Source: Flaviflexus salsibiostraticola (GTDB lineage Bacteria; Actinomycetota; Actinomycetes; Actinomycetales; Actinomycetaceae). From it: a stretch of DNA of 64,000 nt. The stretch is taken from positions 1,860,001 to 1,924,000 of the forward strand of contig NZ_CP034438.1 of NCBI RefSeq assembly GCF_003952265.1, given 5' to 3'. The notes under the pieces were generated by a model. The model saw only the letters and a program-made list of their open reading frames with translations. It had not been told where the DNA came from and did no database searches. Numbering within the stretch: position 1 is the first letter of the stretch; each line of letters opens with the position of its first letter. Positions 8,673 to 17,187 of this stretch are shown piece after piece. Made by a program: the position numbers and the translations under genes.

Positions 8673-9173
8673 TCAGAGGGCGTCCCGCCACACCGCCAGC
8701 GCATCCTCCGAGAAGAGGACGACCCTGGCCAGGGGGATCGGCCCCGCATAGGACGACAGGGCGTCGAGGCCGATGCGGGCGACGTCCGCCATCGTCCACC
8801 CGTACACTCCGGCCGAAATGGCGGGGAAGGCAATCGATTGGGCGCCGAGGATCTCGGCGGCGCGCAGGCTCTCGGCGAAGCACGACCGGAGTAGAGCGGG
8901 ATCGGTCTCGCCCGCGCCCCTGTTCGGGCCGACCGTATGGATGATCCACCGTGCCGGCATGCGAAAGGCCGGTGTCGCCACGGCTCTGCCGACCGGCAGG
9001 CCATCAACCCACAGCTCCCGCAGCCCGCGGCAGGCGGCGAGCAGTTCTGGGCCTGCGGCCCGGTGGATCGCGCCATCGACCCCGCCGCCGCCCAGGAGCG
9101 ACGAGTTCGCGGCATTGACGACCGCGTCAACATGCTCGGTGGTGATGTCCCCAGAGACCAGTTCAATCTTCAT
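8673..9173 (-). CDS. Macrodomain protein (O-acetyl-ADP-ribose deacetylase-like)
   Basis: A 166-residue single-domain protein starting MKIELVSGDITTEHVDAVVNAAN, with SLLGGGGVDGAIHRAAG, the ADP-ribose diphosphate-binding loop (AFPAISAGVYGW) and WIIHTVGP. These are signatures of MacroD/YmdB-type enzymes, which hydrolyse O-acetyl-ADP-ribose or remove ADP-ribose from proteins. Length and motif order match the family. The neighbouring permease starts a separate gene 20 bp away and suggests no specific role. Confidence 0.93.
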   Translation of the reverse strand: MKIELVSGDITTEHVDAVVNAANSSLLGGGGVDGAIHRAAGPELLAACRGLRELWVDGLPVGRAVATPAFRMPARWIIHTVGPNRGAGETDPALLRSCFAESLRAAEILGAQSIAFPAISAGVYGWTMADVARIGLDALSSYAGPIPLARVVLFSEDALAVWRDAL

Positions 9174-9193
9174 GGGGTCACCCTAGCGGCTGG

Positions 9194-10399
9194 CTACAGG
9201 CGCTGGAATGCGGGGCGCAGGATGAGCCCCGCTGTGAGGACCCCGGCGCCGGCGATGACCGACCCGGCGGGCAGGGAGAGGGCGACCGCGAGGCAGCCGA
9301 CGAGGCCGAGTGCCTGCAGCCATCTCGGGTAGCGCCGGTAGTCGGTCTGCGTCCACGCGCTGAGGTTGGCGACCGCGTAGTAGAGGAGCACCCCGAAGGA
9401 GGAGAAGCCGATCGCGCCCTCGAGGGGAACGAAGAGGACGAGGAGGACGGTGACGATGAGGAGGAGCAGCTCGATCCGGTGGGGCACGCCGCGGGGATGG
9501 ACGGCGGCGAGTCCGCCCGGCAGGTCCCCCTCCCGTGCCATCGCCAGCCCCGTCCGTCCGATGCCGGCCATGAGCCCCAGGAGCGAGCCGCTGCAGGCGG
9601 CCGCCACTCCCGCGGTGAGGATGACCTGGACTGCCGGGCTGTCGCTCAGGTCGGCGAGCGGGTGTGTAGAGCCGGCAAGCGCGTCGATTCCGAGGAGCGT
9701 GACGAGGCTGAAGGCGACGAGTGCATAAAGGGCGAGGACGAAGCCGAGCGCGGTCATGATCGCACGGGGGATCGACCGCTCGGGGTCCTTCACCTCTTCA
9801 CCGAGCGTCGCGATCCTCGCGTAGCCCGCGAACGCGAAGAACAGCAGGCCCGCGCCCTGGAGGACCCCGAGGGCGGAGGAATCGACCGGCGCGCTCGCGA
9901 CCGCGGTCCGCTCGCTCCAGCCGGCGCCGAGGACGACCGCGAGCGAGGTGAGGGTGATGACGAGGATGACGGCTGTGGCTCCCGCGGTGCGGGTGATGCC
10001 GGCGTGGTTGATGCCGGCGACAACGAGGAGGATGAGTGCGGCCGCGATCTCGCGATGGTCGGGGGCGACATAGTGACCGAAGGTCAGCGCCATCGCCGCC
10101 ACCGATGCGGTCTTTCCAATGAGGAATGACCACCCGGCCGCGTACCCCCACCAGGGGCCGAGCCTCTCCCGCCCGAACACGTACGTCCCTCCCGACGTCG
10201 GATATTGGGCGGCGAGCTGGGCCGATGACGTCGCGTTGCAGAAGGCGATGATGGCGGCGATGACAAGAGAGAGATAGAGGAGGCCGCCCGCGGCTGCGGC
10301 CGCTGGGCCGAATGAGGCGAAGAGCCCTGCCCCGATCATGGATCCGATGCCGATGACAGTGGCGCCGCCGAGCGAGAGTCGGCGCTTCAGTTCACTCAT
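9194..10399 (-). CDS. APC-superfamily amino acid permease
   Basis: A 401-residue protein with about 11-12 membrane segments. The N-terminal GGATVIGIGSMIGAGLFASFGPA is the unwound first helix that binds the amino acid alpha-groups in the APC family. The middle has GLLFFAFAGYARIATLGEEVKDPERSIPRAI, another family hallmark. It is somewhat shorter at the C-terminus than 12-TM members. Substrate is not predictable. Confidence 0.9.
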   Translation of the reverse strand: MSELKRRLSLGGATVIGIGSMIGAGLFASFGPAAAAAGGLLYLSLVIAAIIAFCNATSSAQLAAQYPTSGGTYVFGRERLGPWWGYAAGWSFLIGKTASVAAMALTFGHYVAPDHREIAAALILLVVAGINHAGITRTAGATAVILVITLTSLAVVLGAGWSERTAVASAPVDSSALGVLQGAGLLFFAFAGYARIATLGEEVKDPERSIPRAIMTALGFVLALYALVAFSLVTLLGIDALAGSTHPLADLSDSPAVQVILTAGVAAACSGSLLGLMAGIGRTGLAMAREGDLPGGLAAVHPRGVPHRIELLLLIVTVLLVLFVPLEGAIGFSSFGVLLYYAVANLSAWTQTDYRRYPRWLQALGLVGCLAVALSLPAGSVIAGAGVLTAGLILRPAFQRL

Positions 10400-10430
10400 A
10401 GGACCAAAGTACCGACTTTCCGACCGTGAG

Positions 10431-11519
10431 TCAGATTGCGGCTGCCTTCTTGCGCCGCGGCCACGGCAGCTCGAAGAAGAGCCACTTGATGGGCGGCACG
10501 AGGTTTGCGAGGTGAACGGTGAGGGCGGGAATGATGAGGCCGATCGCCATCATGAGCAGGAAATGACCGGCCGCGCCGATGTCGAGATGGCTGCTGATCG
10601 ACCACGAGTAGATGAGGAAGAGGTGGAAGTGCATGACATAGAAGTACAGCGAGTTCCTGCCGATGAACTCGAGCGGCTTCGTCCATGCGGACGACGTGAT
10701 CGATGGCGCGAAGGCGAGGACGAGACCGATGAAGGCGAGAGGGCCCCAGATGAACTCGAGCCGGTAGCGCACCGGGGTTCCCGAGACGTAGAGGTAGGCC
10801 GTGACGACGAACATGGCGAGCAGGGTAAGGGCGATGAGCGGCCGACGGCAGACGCGCGTGATGGCCTCCCGGTGCTTCATCGCGACCGCGCCGAGGAAGA
10901 AGTACGTCATGAGGTTCGCGAAGCGCAGCTCGGTCGTGCCCGTGTCGACATCGGCGATGAGCTGGGCGGCGCTGATGCCGACACCGAGCGCGGCGCCCGA
11001 CCACAGCGGCAGGCGGAGCCACGCGAGGGCCTGGGCGATGAGGTAGTAGAAGAACAGGTTCCGCAGATACCAGAGGGCCGTCTGATTGGGGTCCTCCGGC
11101 CAGAGGATGTTCATCGGGATGACGGACAGGGACTGGTCCCGGTAGATCCACAGGATGACGAAGAAGAGGGCGATCCACACCGCGTAGGGCCACGCGAGCT
11201 TGGTGAACTTGCCGGGCAGGAAGCTCCGCCAGCCCTTCGCGAGCGAGCGCGGCACAAGCATGCCCGAGAGGAACATGAGGAGCGGCATGCGGATGAGGAC
11301 GAGCACCTGGTTGGAGACGAGCATCCAGTCCGAACTGGCGAACACAGTCTCAACCCGGCCAACGGCCTCCGTGTGGCCGTAGATGACCGCAATGATGGCG
11401 AGGCCGCGCACCACATCCATCCAGATCGCGCGCGACCGGACCGCCGCTTGAGGGCGGGCTGGCTGAGTAGTCGTCACGGGGACGAGGCTACCAGCGCGCA
11501 TCCCCGCTGGGACATGCAT
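10431..11519 (-). CDS. Acyltransferase-3 family membrane protein
   Basis: A 362-residue protein with about ten membrane helices. The N-terminal segment WMDVVRGLAIIAVIYGHTEAV contains the R-G-x-A-I and active-site His arrangement of acyltransferase 3 enzymes; NSLYFYVMHFHLFLIYSW near the C-terminus is also typical. Such enzymes O-acylate cell-wall polymers, lipids or glycans. The true start is uncertain: ATG 11519, ATG 11501 and GTG 11477 are all in frame and none has a good ribosome site. Confidence 0.85.
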   Translation of the reverse strand: MHVPAGMRAGSLVPVTTTQPARPQAAVRSRAIWMDVVRGLAIIAVIYGHTEAVGRVETVFASSDWMLVSNQVLVLIRMPLLMFLSGMLVPRSLAKGWRSFLPGKFTKLAWPYAVWIALFFVILWIYRDQSLSVIPMNILWPEDPNQTALWYLRNLFFYYLIAQALAWLRLPLWSGAALGVGISAAQLIADVDTGTTELRFANLMTYFFLGAVAMKHREAITRVCRRPLIALTLLAMFVVTAYLYVSGTPVRYRLEFIWGPLAFIGLVLAFAPSITSSAWTKPLEFIGRNSLYFYVMHFHLFLIYSWSISSHLDIGAAGHFLLMMAIGLIIPALTVHLANLVPPIKWLFFELPWPRRKKAAAI

Positions 11520-11528
11520 GAGAGACGG

Positions 11529-12296
11529 TTAACTGGCGCGGGCCTTCTTCATCTTCCGGACCGCCTTCTCGAGCTTGAGCTGCGTGCGGGGATCAGAGAT
11601 CACGCGCGCGAAGTGGGTGGCCTCGAGATCGAGAACGTCGGAGATGTCGACCCCGCGGCCCTTCCGATTCGGCGGCGGGAGCTCCTTGAGGGCACGCTTG
11701 ACGCCCTTGCGGTCGGTGCGGTCGATGACAGCATCGATGAGCCCGTACTCGAGCGCCTTCGTCACGCCCAGCAGCTCCGAGGACTGCATGAGCTCATCGG
11801 CGAGCTCCGTGCCGATCTGGCGCCGGAGCAGCTCGTGCGTACCGAAGTCGGAGGGGAGGCCGAGCTTCGAGTACGCGGTGATGAAGCGGGACCGGTGGGT
11901 GGCGAGGCGATAGTCGCAGGCGAGGGCGATCCCGAGGCCCGCCCCGGCGCAGGAGCCGTCGATGAGCGCGACCGTAGTCGAGGAGGAGAAGAGGAGATCC
12001 TCGATGACATTCCCGCCGCGGCGGACAATATCCTCCACGCCCTTGGCATCGTCCTGAGCCTGCTCGGCGAGCGCCGCGACAGTCGACAGGCCGCCACCCG
12101 AGGAGAAGCTGCCGTTCCTTCCCGTGAGGACGATGATTCCGTTGGGGGCATTCTCGATCGCCTGTGTCAGCGCACCGACCAGCGGCAGATCCATGGCATT
12201 CTTCGTCGCGGGATCATCCATCGTGATCCAGAACTGGTCTTTGTCCTGGACGGCGGTGACCCGAGGATCGCTCAGCGGGGTTTTCACACAGCCCAC
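11529..12296 (-). CDS. Enoyl-CoA hydratase/isomerase (crotonase) family protein
   Basis: A 255-residue crotonase-fold protein. The oxyanion-hole segments are visible as SFSSGGGLSTV and GSCAGAGLGIALACDYRLAT, followed by AYSKLGLPSDFGTHELLRRQIG. The typical second catalytic Glu region is altered (LPSDFGTHELL), so hydratase activity is not assured. The basic C-terminal tail ends KAVRKMKKARAS. Starts are GTG codons at 12296 or 12287. No other beta-oxidation gene is nearby. Confidence 0.86.
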   Translation of the reverse strand: MGCVKTPLSDPRVTAVQDKDQFWITMDDPATKNAMDLPLVGALTQAIENAPNGIIVLTGRNGSFSSGGGLSTVAALAEQAQDDAKGVEDIVRRGGNVIEDLLFSSSTTVALIDGSCAGAGLGIALACDYRLATHRSRFITAYSKLGLPSDFGTHELLRRQIGTELADELMQSSELLGVTKALEYGLIDAVIDRTDRKGVKRALKELPPPNRKGRGVDISDVLDLEATHFARVISDPRTQLKLEKAVRKMKKARAS

Positions 12297-12372
12297 AATA
12301 GCCCGTTACGCCGCGATTGTGGACGCCTGAGGTTCAGAGCAGGGACGGCTCTGCCCCGACGACCGGCCGTGG

Positions 12373-13323
12373 TCAGCGCGACCGTTGCGCGAATGGGAGG
12401 TCGGCGATCGCCGGGATCCCGGGCAGCGATGTCGCTGACCTGACCCCGTCGAGGACGGCGAGGCGCGCGGCCTCCGCGGCGAGGAAGCAGACGGCGTTGG
12501 TGTGGGCCTGGACGGTGCCGGTCGACACGGCGAAGATCGTATCCCCATCGTCCATCGTGTGGACGGGGCGGATCGAGCGCGCCAGACCGTCGTGAGCGGA
12601 CGAGGCGACTTTCGTCGCCTGCGGCTTCGTCAGAGCCGCATTTGTCGCAACGATGCCGATCGTCGTGTTCGTGAGGCCCCCGCTCGTTCCCGCATACATC
12701 TCAGTCGGCAGGAATCCCGACTCGCTGTGCGTGCCGGCGATCTTCTCTGCGCCGTCGTAGATGTCGCCGAGGGCATTGACGACCACGGCGGCGGAGACGA
12801 CGATGGTGCCGCTGCGGACGGCCGCCTGACCGAGCCCGCCCTTCATGACACCTCCGGTGGGGCCGAGGTGCTTGCCGATCGTGGCCCCCGTGCCCGCGCC
12901 GACATTCCCGCGGCTGCGGTCGTCTGCCGCCGACTGGACAGCGCGCCGGCCGAGGTCGGGGGAGGGCCGGGCGCCGCCGGTGACTGGAAGGTCGAAGATG
13001 ACGGCGGCGGGGACGATGGGGACGAGACCGAACCCGGTGTCGAGGCCGCGCCCGGCGCTCTCGAGCTCCGCCATCACCCCATCCGCTGCCGCGAGCCCGA
13101 AGGCGGACCCGCCGGTGAGGACGATCGCGGTCACCTGTTGGACGGCTGCCGTGGGATCGAGCAGATCGGTCTCACGCGTGCCCGGAGCCGAGCCCCGCAC
13201 ATCGACACCCGCTGTTCCACCGGTGTCGATGACGGCGACGGTCACTCCGGTGCCGCCCTCGCTCGCGTGTCCGAGCCGCAGCCCGCCCGCATCGGTCAGT
13301 GCCCCGTTCTCAAGGATCTCCAT
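12373..13323 (-). CDS. P1/S58-family aminopeptidase (DmpA-like)
   Basis: A 316-residue protein of the L-aminopeptidase/D-esterase family. It carries VTAIVLTGGSAFGLAAADGV, GNVGAGTGATIGKHLG and the autoprocessing region NTTIGIVATNAALTKPQA. In this family self-cleavage before a Thr or Ser in that segment creates the N-terminal nucleophile; here it would be at NT/TIG. It probably hydrolyses amino-terminal residues or small amides. Transcribed divergently from hrpB with a 40-bp gap. Confidence 0.9.
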   Translation of the reverse strand: MEILENGALTDAGGLRLGHASEGGTGVTVAVIDTGGTAGVDVRGSAPGTRETDLLDPTAAVQQVTAIVLTGGSAFGLAAADGVMAELESAGRGLDTGFGLVPIVPAAVIFDLPVTGGARPSPDLGRRAVQSAADDRSRGNVGAGTGATIGKHLGPTGGVMKGGLGQAAVRSGTIVVSAAVVVNALGDIYDGAEKIAGTHSESGFLPTEMYAGTSGGLTNTTIGIVATNAALTKPQATKVASSAHDGLARSIRPVHTMDDGDTIFAVSTGTVQAHTNAVCFLAAEAARLAVLDGVRSATSLPGIPAIADLPFAQRSR

Positions 13324-13363
13324 GGGCCGACCCTACCGGGTGGGATCCGAGTACGGTGGAGTG

Positions 13364-15742
13364 ATGTTCGAGTTGGATCTGCCGGTCGGTGCAGCCCTAC
13401 CCGAGTTGGGGCGGGCGATGGAGGATGTCGGTGCGGCTGTGCTGTCCGCACCTCCCGGCTCCGGCAAGACCACCCTCGTTCCGCCCTACCTCGCGTCGAT
13501 CACCGAGGGTACCATTCTCGTGTCCCAGCCGCGCCGCATGGCGGCGCGGGCGGCCGCACGGCGCCTCGCGGGCCTTCTCGGAGAGAAGGTGGGTGAGAGC
13601 GTCGGCTACTCCGTCCGCGGCGACACGAAGAGGTCCCGCGCCACCCGCATCGAATTCGTCACCGCTGGTGTCCTCCTGAGGAGGATCCTGGCCGATCCGG
13701 ACCTGGATGGCGTCGGAGCGGTCGTGCTCGACGAGGTCCATGAACGGCACCTCGACTCGGATCTCTCGGCGGCGCTTCTCCTCGACATCCGGGATCTGAC
13801 GGGACTGCGGCTCGTCGCCATGTCCGCAACCCTCGCCGCCGATGTGTGGGCGCGGCTGCTCGACGCCCCCATCGTCGAGGCCCACGCACGGACCTTTCCC
13901 GTCGACGTGCTCCACCGGCCGGGACCTGCACCTCTCGGCGTGCGGGGAGTGGAGCGGGACTTCCTCGCCCACGTCGCCGCCGAGGTCCGGTTGGCGGCCG
14001 ATGAGCAGGAGGGGAGCGTCCTCGTCTTCCTCCCGGGCCGCCGCGAGATCGAGACCGTCGCGGGCATGCTCGACCGTCGCGTCAGGGTTCTCCACGGTTC
14101 GGTGCCGGCGCGGGAGCAGGACGAGATCCTGGCCGGCGGCCCACAGCAGCAGATCGTCCTCGCCACCTCGATCGCCGAATCCTCGCTCACCGTCCCGGGC
14201 GTCACGCAGGTCGTCGACAGCGGGTTGGCCCGAGAGCCCCGCACCCGCTACCAGTCGGGGATCACCGGCCTCGTCACCGTCTTCGAATCGAAGGCCGGAG
14301 CTGCTCAGCGTGCGGGCCGTGCCGGTCGTCTCGGGCCGGGCACGGCCCGGATCCTCATGAGCCAAACAAGCTGGTCGCGGCTTGCCGACTATCCCGAACC
14401 GGAGATCCGCACGGCCGACCTCACGGATTTCCTCCTCTCCGCGCTGCGGTGGGGAGATCCCAGCGATCTGCGGCTGCCCGATCCTCCCCCGGAGCCGGCA
14501 CTCCGCTCCGCGGAGCAGATCCTTCGGCGCTTGGGCGCGATCGACGGCGGGATCACCGAGTTCGGTCGGCGCATCTCCGCCATCCCCGCCCACCCCCGCA
14601 CGTCCGTAGCCCTGCTGCGGCTCTACGACCGGATCGGCACTCGGCGGGCGGCGGAGATCATCGCCCTCCTCGAGGAGGATCAGCCCGTGCCCGGCGCGGA
14701 CCTGGCCGCCGCGTGGCGGGACATGGTCCGCCGCCCCACGCCGTCGTGGCGCCAGTCGGTCAGGCGCCTGTCGGGGCTCGTCCCGGACGCTGCCGGATCG
14801 CCAGTGACGGCCGATGAGGCGGTCGGCGAGGTCGTGGCCGCCGCCTACCCTGACAGGATTGCCGTGCTCCGGTCGGGCACGTATCTCACAGCTGCCGGGA
14901 CGGGTGCTGTTCTGCCGCAGGGGTCGCCGCTCACGGGATCGGAGTGGCTGGCGATTGCCGATCTCGCCGATTCGGGGCGGGCGGATGCGATGATCCGCTC
15001 CGCCATCCCCATCAGCCGCGACCTCGCCTCGGATATGGGCGGGATCGAGGAGACACTCCACGAGATCGCGGGACGGCGCGTGCGAGCCTGGCGGGTGCGC
15101 CGCCTCGGAGCGATCGAACTCAACCGCTGGCCGGCCGACATCGACCCCGACGCGGCCCGCCCCCTCCTCATCCGCTCCCTGCCGGACCTGCTCTCCTGGT
15201 CGGACAGCGCTCTCCACCTGCGCCAGCGGCTCGACTTCCTCCACCGCACTCTCGGAGCGCCGTGGCCGGACGTGAGTGACGAGGGGCTGTCCGACCGTGC
15301 GGAGGAATGGCTCGGCCCGGAGCTCGACCGATGGAGCAGGGGCGGTGCGATCCAGGCGGATCTGGTCGACTGCCTGCGACGCCTCCTGCCGTGGCCGGAG
15401 GCGGTTGACCTTGAGAGACTTGCGCCCGCACGGATTGAATCGCCCGCCGGCGGCACCGCGAAGATCCACTACGACGCCGAGAAGCCGTATTCGGCGATGA
15501 AGGTGCAGGAGTGCTTTGGGTGGCAGGACTCGCCCCTGCTCGCCGGGGGAGTCCGGCTCCAGATCCAGCTGCTCTCGCCTGCCGCCCGGCCCCTTGCTGT
15601 CACCGACGATCTGGCCTCGTTCTGGCGCGGCGCCTATTCTCAGGTGAGGGCCGAGAACCGGGGCCGCTATCCGAAGCATCCCTGGCCAGAGGACCCGCTG
15701 AGCGCGACGCCGACGAGGAAGACGACGAGGAGGGCCACGTGA
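13364..15742 (+). CDS. hrpB: ATP-dependent helicase HrpB
   Basis: A 792-residue DEAH/RHA-type helicase. Motif I APPGSGKTT near residue 31, motif II LDEVHERHLDSD, motif III MSATL, motif V TSIAESSLTVPGV and motif VI QRAGRAGRLGPG are present, followed by the HrpB C-terminal domain that ends near YPKHPWPEDPL. HrpB is an RNA or nucleic-acid helicase of poorly known cellular role. The ATG at 13364 has GGTGGAG just upstream. The stop overlaps the next GTG start, so the two genes are coupled. Confidence 0.93.
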   Translation: MFELDLPVGAALPELGRAMEDVGAAVLSAPPGSGKTTLVPPYLASITEGTILVSQPRRMAARAAARRLAGLLGEKVGESVGYSVRGDTKRSRATRIEFVTAGVLLRRILADPDLDGVGAVVLDEVHERHLDSDLSAALLLDIRDLTGLRLVAMSATLAADVWARLLDAPIVEAHARTFPVDVLHRPGPAPLGVRGVERDFLAHVAAEVRLAADEQEGSVLVFLPGRREIETVAGMLDRRVRVLHGSVPAREQDEILAGGPQQQIVLATSIAESSLTVPGVTQVVDSGLAREPRTRYQSGITGLVTVFESKAGAAQRAGRAGRLGPGTARILMSQTSWSRLADYPEPEIRTADLTDFLLSALRWGDPSDLRLPDPPPEPALRSAEQILRRLGAIDGGITEFGRRISAIPAHPRTSVALLRLYDRIGTRRAAEIIALLEEDQPVPGADLAAAWRDMVRRPTPSWRQSVRRLSGLVPDAAGSPVTADEAVGEVVAAAYPDRIAVLRSGTYLTAAGTGAVLPQGSPLTGSEWLAIADLADSGRADAMIRSAIPISRDLASDMGGIEETLHEIAGRRVRAWRVRRLGAIELNRWPADIDPDAARPLLIRSLPDLLSWSDSALHLRQRLDFLHRTLGAPWPDVSDEGLSDRAEEWLGPELDRWSRGGAIQADLVDCLRRLLPWPEAVDLERLAPARIESPAGGTAKIHYDAEKPYSAMKVQECFGWQDSPLLAGGVRLQIQLLSPAARPLAVTDDLASFWRGAYSQVRAENRGRYPKHPWPEDPLSATPTRKTTRRAT

Positions 15743-16737
15743 GCGACTACCGGGCGCTGAAGAGACAGGCTGAGGATGCTGTTCGTGAGATGAGGGACTG
15801 GCTCGTGAGGGACGGCCAGGACCCCTCGTCCGTCGAGGTCCTCGGCCGCATCAACGGCCCCGGCGTCACGTTCTTCGCCATGCGGTTCCGCCTTCCAGGT
15901 GTCGAGGACTGGCTGCTGGGCGTGGCGGGCGGATACCTGGGCGACACGCTCACGCTGACCGGGCACACGCTGACCGCCTACGAGCCGGTGACCGACAGCT
16001 TCGGCGAGGACGCAACCGCCCTCATCACCGCAATGGACAGGGCGCTCACGGCCGGAGCTGTGGCCGAGGGTCGCTCCGTGGCCGATTCACTCACCGCGAC
16101 ACTTCTGCTCCGCCATCCCATCGACGTGGCAGCCCTCCAGCGGACCCTCGACGGCGAGCTGCGGGACGGGACGCTCCACCGCGGCGCCTCGCTGCTCCGC
16201 CCCGCTCCGGCGATCGATGACCTCACGCCGATCGCCGAGCGCGCCTACCTGTGGCCGCGGGCAGTCGAGGAGACGTCCCAGCACACCGCGAGCCTCGTCA
16301 TCGACACGTCCGGGGAGGACACGGCTGCGCGGGCCCGCACCCACACGGAGCTCGTCGCCTCCCTCATCGACGACCACGTCCTCGGCATCCACGCGAACGG
16401 CACGGTCTACGAGCCGGGCTTCTATCGGCAGGTGGTTGAGACCACCCCGCCGGGCTCCCCGCCCGTGCTCGCCCTCGTCCACCTGGGTCTCGCCAAGCGT
16501 CTCGGCAGGCTCTACGGATTCACCGAGGGACTGGTCGATGTGGGGAAGGATGAATTCCTGCTCACGGGCACGAGCCCGGAGGTGCTTCAGCAGGTGCTGC
16601 TCGAGCTCGCCTCGCATGTCCTCGTCACGGGAGTCGTCATCCCCGATGGCACCGACCTCACTCTGTCGACGGGCGCAGTGCTCCACCTCAACCGGCAGGG
16701 CACAGGCGAGAAGGCGGTCCTGGCGGGATCGCTGTAG
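15739..16737 (+). CDS. Hypothetical protein coupled to hrpB
   Basis: A 332-residue soluble protein starting at the GTG at 15739, which has an AGGAGG ribosome site five bases upstream and overlaps the hrpB stop. I do not recognise the family. It is rich in acidic residues and has a two-part look: residues 1-110 with MRDWLVRDGQDPSSVEVLGRIN and about 200-332 with EPGFYRQVVETTPPGSPPVLALVH. No membrane segments or catalytic motifs stand out. Coupling suggests it works with, or is simply expressed with, the helicase. Confidence 0.75.
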   Translation: MSDYRALKRQAEDAVREMRDWLVRDGQDPSSVEVLGRINGPGVTFFAMRFRLPGVEDWLLGVAGGYLGDTLTLTGHTLTAYEPVTDSFGEDATALITAMDRALTAGAVAEGRSVADSLTATLLLRHPIDVAALQRTLDGELRDGTLHRGASLLRPAPAIDDLTPIAERAYLWPRAVEETSQHTASLVIDTSGEDTAARARTHTELVASLIDDHVLGIHANGTVYEPGFYRQVVETTPPGSPPVLALVHLGLAKRLGRLYGFTEGLVDVGKDEFLLTGTSPEVLQQVLLELASHVLVTGVVIPDGTDLTLSTGAVLHLNRQGTGEKAVLAGSL

Positions 16738-17000
16738 AAGCGGCCCTCGAACGTCCACAGGCCCAGGGCTCGCCCTGCTCGCAGCCAATCAGGCGGCTGG
16801 TGTCGAAGCTCCCACTGCCGAGGCTGCGTACTCGAGTCAGACATCACAGCTATCGCCGCATTCAGTGCGTACGAGGGGGACGCCAGCGGTGCTGGCTGAG
16901 CGCTTGGCGTTCTTGAGCGCGTCAGGACTGTCAGTTCACCTCCCGCGGACACGATTGCCGCTGGGCTGCGCCTCATGTTAATTTGTGCCTGACAAAGTGT
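16738..17000. other. Non-coding gap before the FMN riboswitch
   Basis: About 260 bases of lower GC content than the flanks with no convincing gene; the short ORFs here overlap the preceding CDS antisense or lack ribosome sites. The last part must hold the riboflavin operon promoter; TTAATT near 16977 is the only AT-rich box close to the riboswitch. Confidence 0.5.
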
Positions 17001-17126
17001 ACGTGCACTGGGGGCGGTGAAATTCCGCGCCGGCGGTTATAGTCCGCGACCCGGCCACAGCCAGTGGCCGGTTGATCAGGTGAAAATCCTGAACCGACGG
17101 TGAAAGTCCGGATGGGAAGCGCGCGT
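17001..17126 (+). promoter_or_regulatory. FMN riboswitch (RFN element)
   Basis: The conserved core pieces occur in order: GGGGGCGGTGAAATTCC, CGGCGGTTATAGTCCGCGAC, a variable stem (CCGGCCAC / GTGGCCGG region), GATCAGGTGAAAATCCTGA, ACCGACGGTGAAAGTCCGGA and TGGGAAG. The closing helix P1 can form between ACGTGC (17001-17006) and GCGCGT (17121-17126) with one wobble pair. It precedes ribD and should switch the operon off when FMN is plentiful. Confidence 0.96.
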
Positions 17127-17155
17127 ATCGGACGGCGTTTGCCGTACCGTCGTGC

Positions 17156-17183
17156 CCCCTCGCCTGCGCGCCTGCCGGAGGGG
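17156..17183 (+). promoter_or_regulatory. Predicted ribD Shine-Dalgarno sequestering helix
   Basis: CCCCTC at 17156-17161 can pair with GAGGGG at 17178-17183, which is the ribosome-binding site of ribD (ATG at 17188). No T-tract terminator is seen between the aptamer and ribD. This suggests the riboswitch acts mainly on translation initiation. The pairing is read from sequence; the switch between alternative folds is inferred. Confidence 0.55.
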
Positions 17184-17187
17184 ACAG

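Noticed and set aside
10338..12443. A 701-codon plus-strand open frame
   Set aside because: It is the antisense shadow of the permease, acyltransferase and crotonase genes; composition is Arg/Asp/Glu-repetitive and has no family motif. Similar shadows lie at 13397-15679 (minus) and 21937-23595 (plus).
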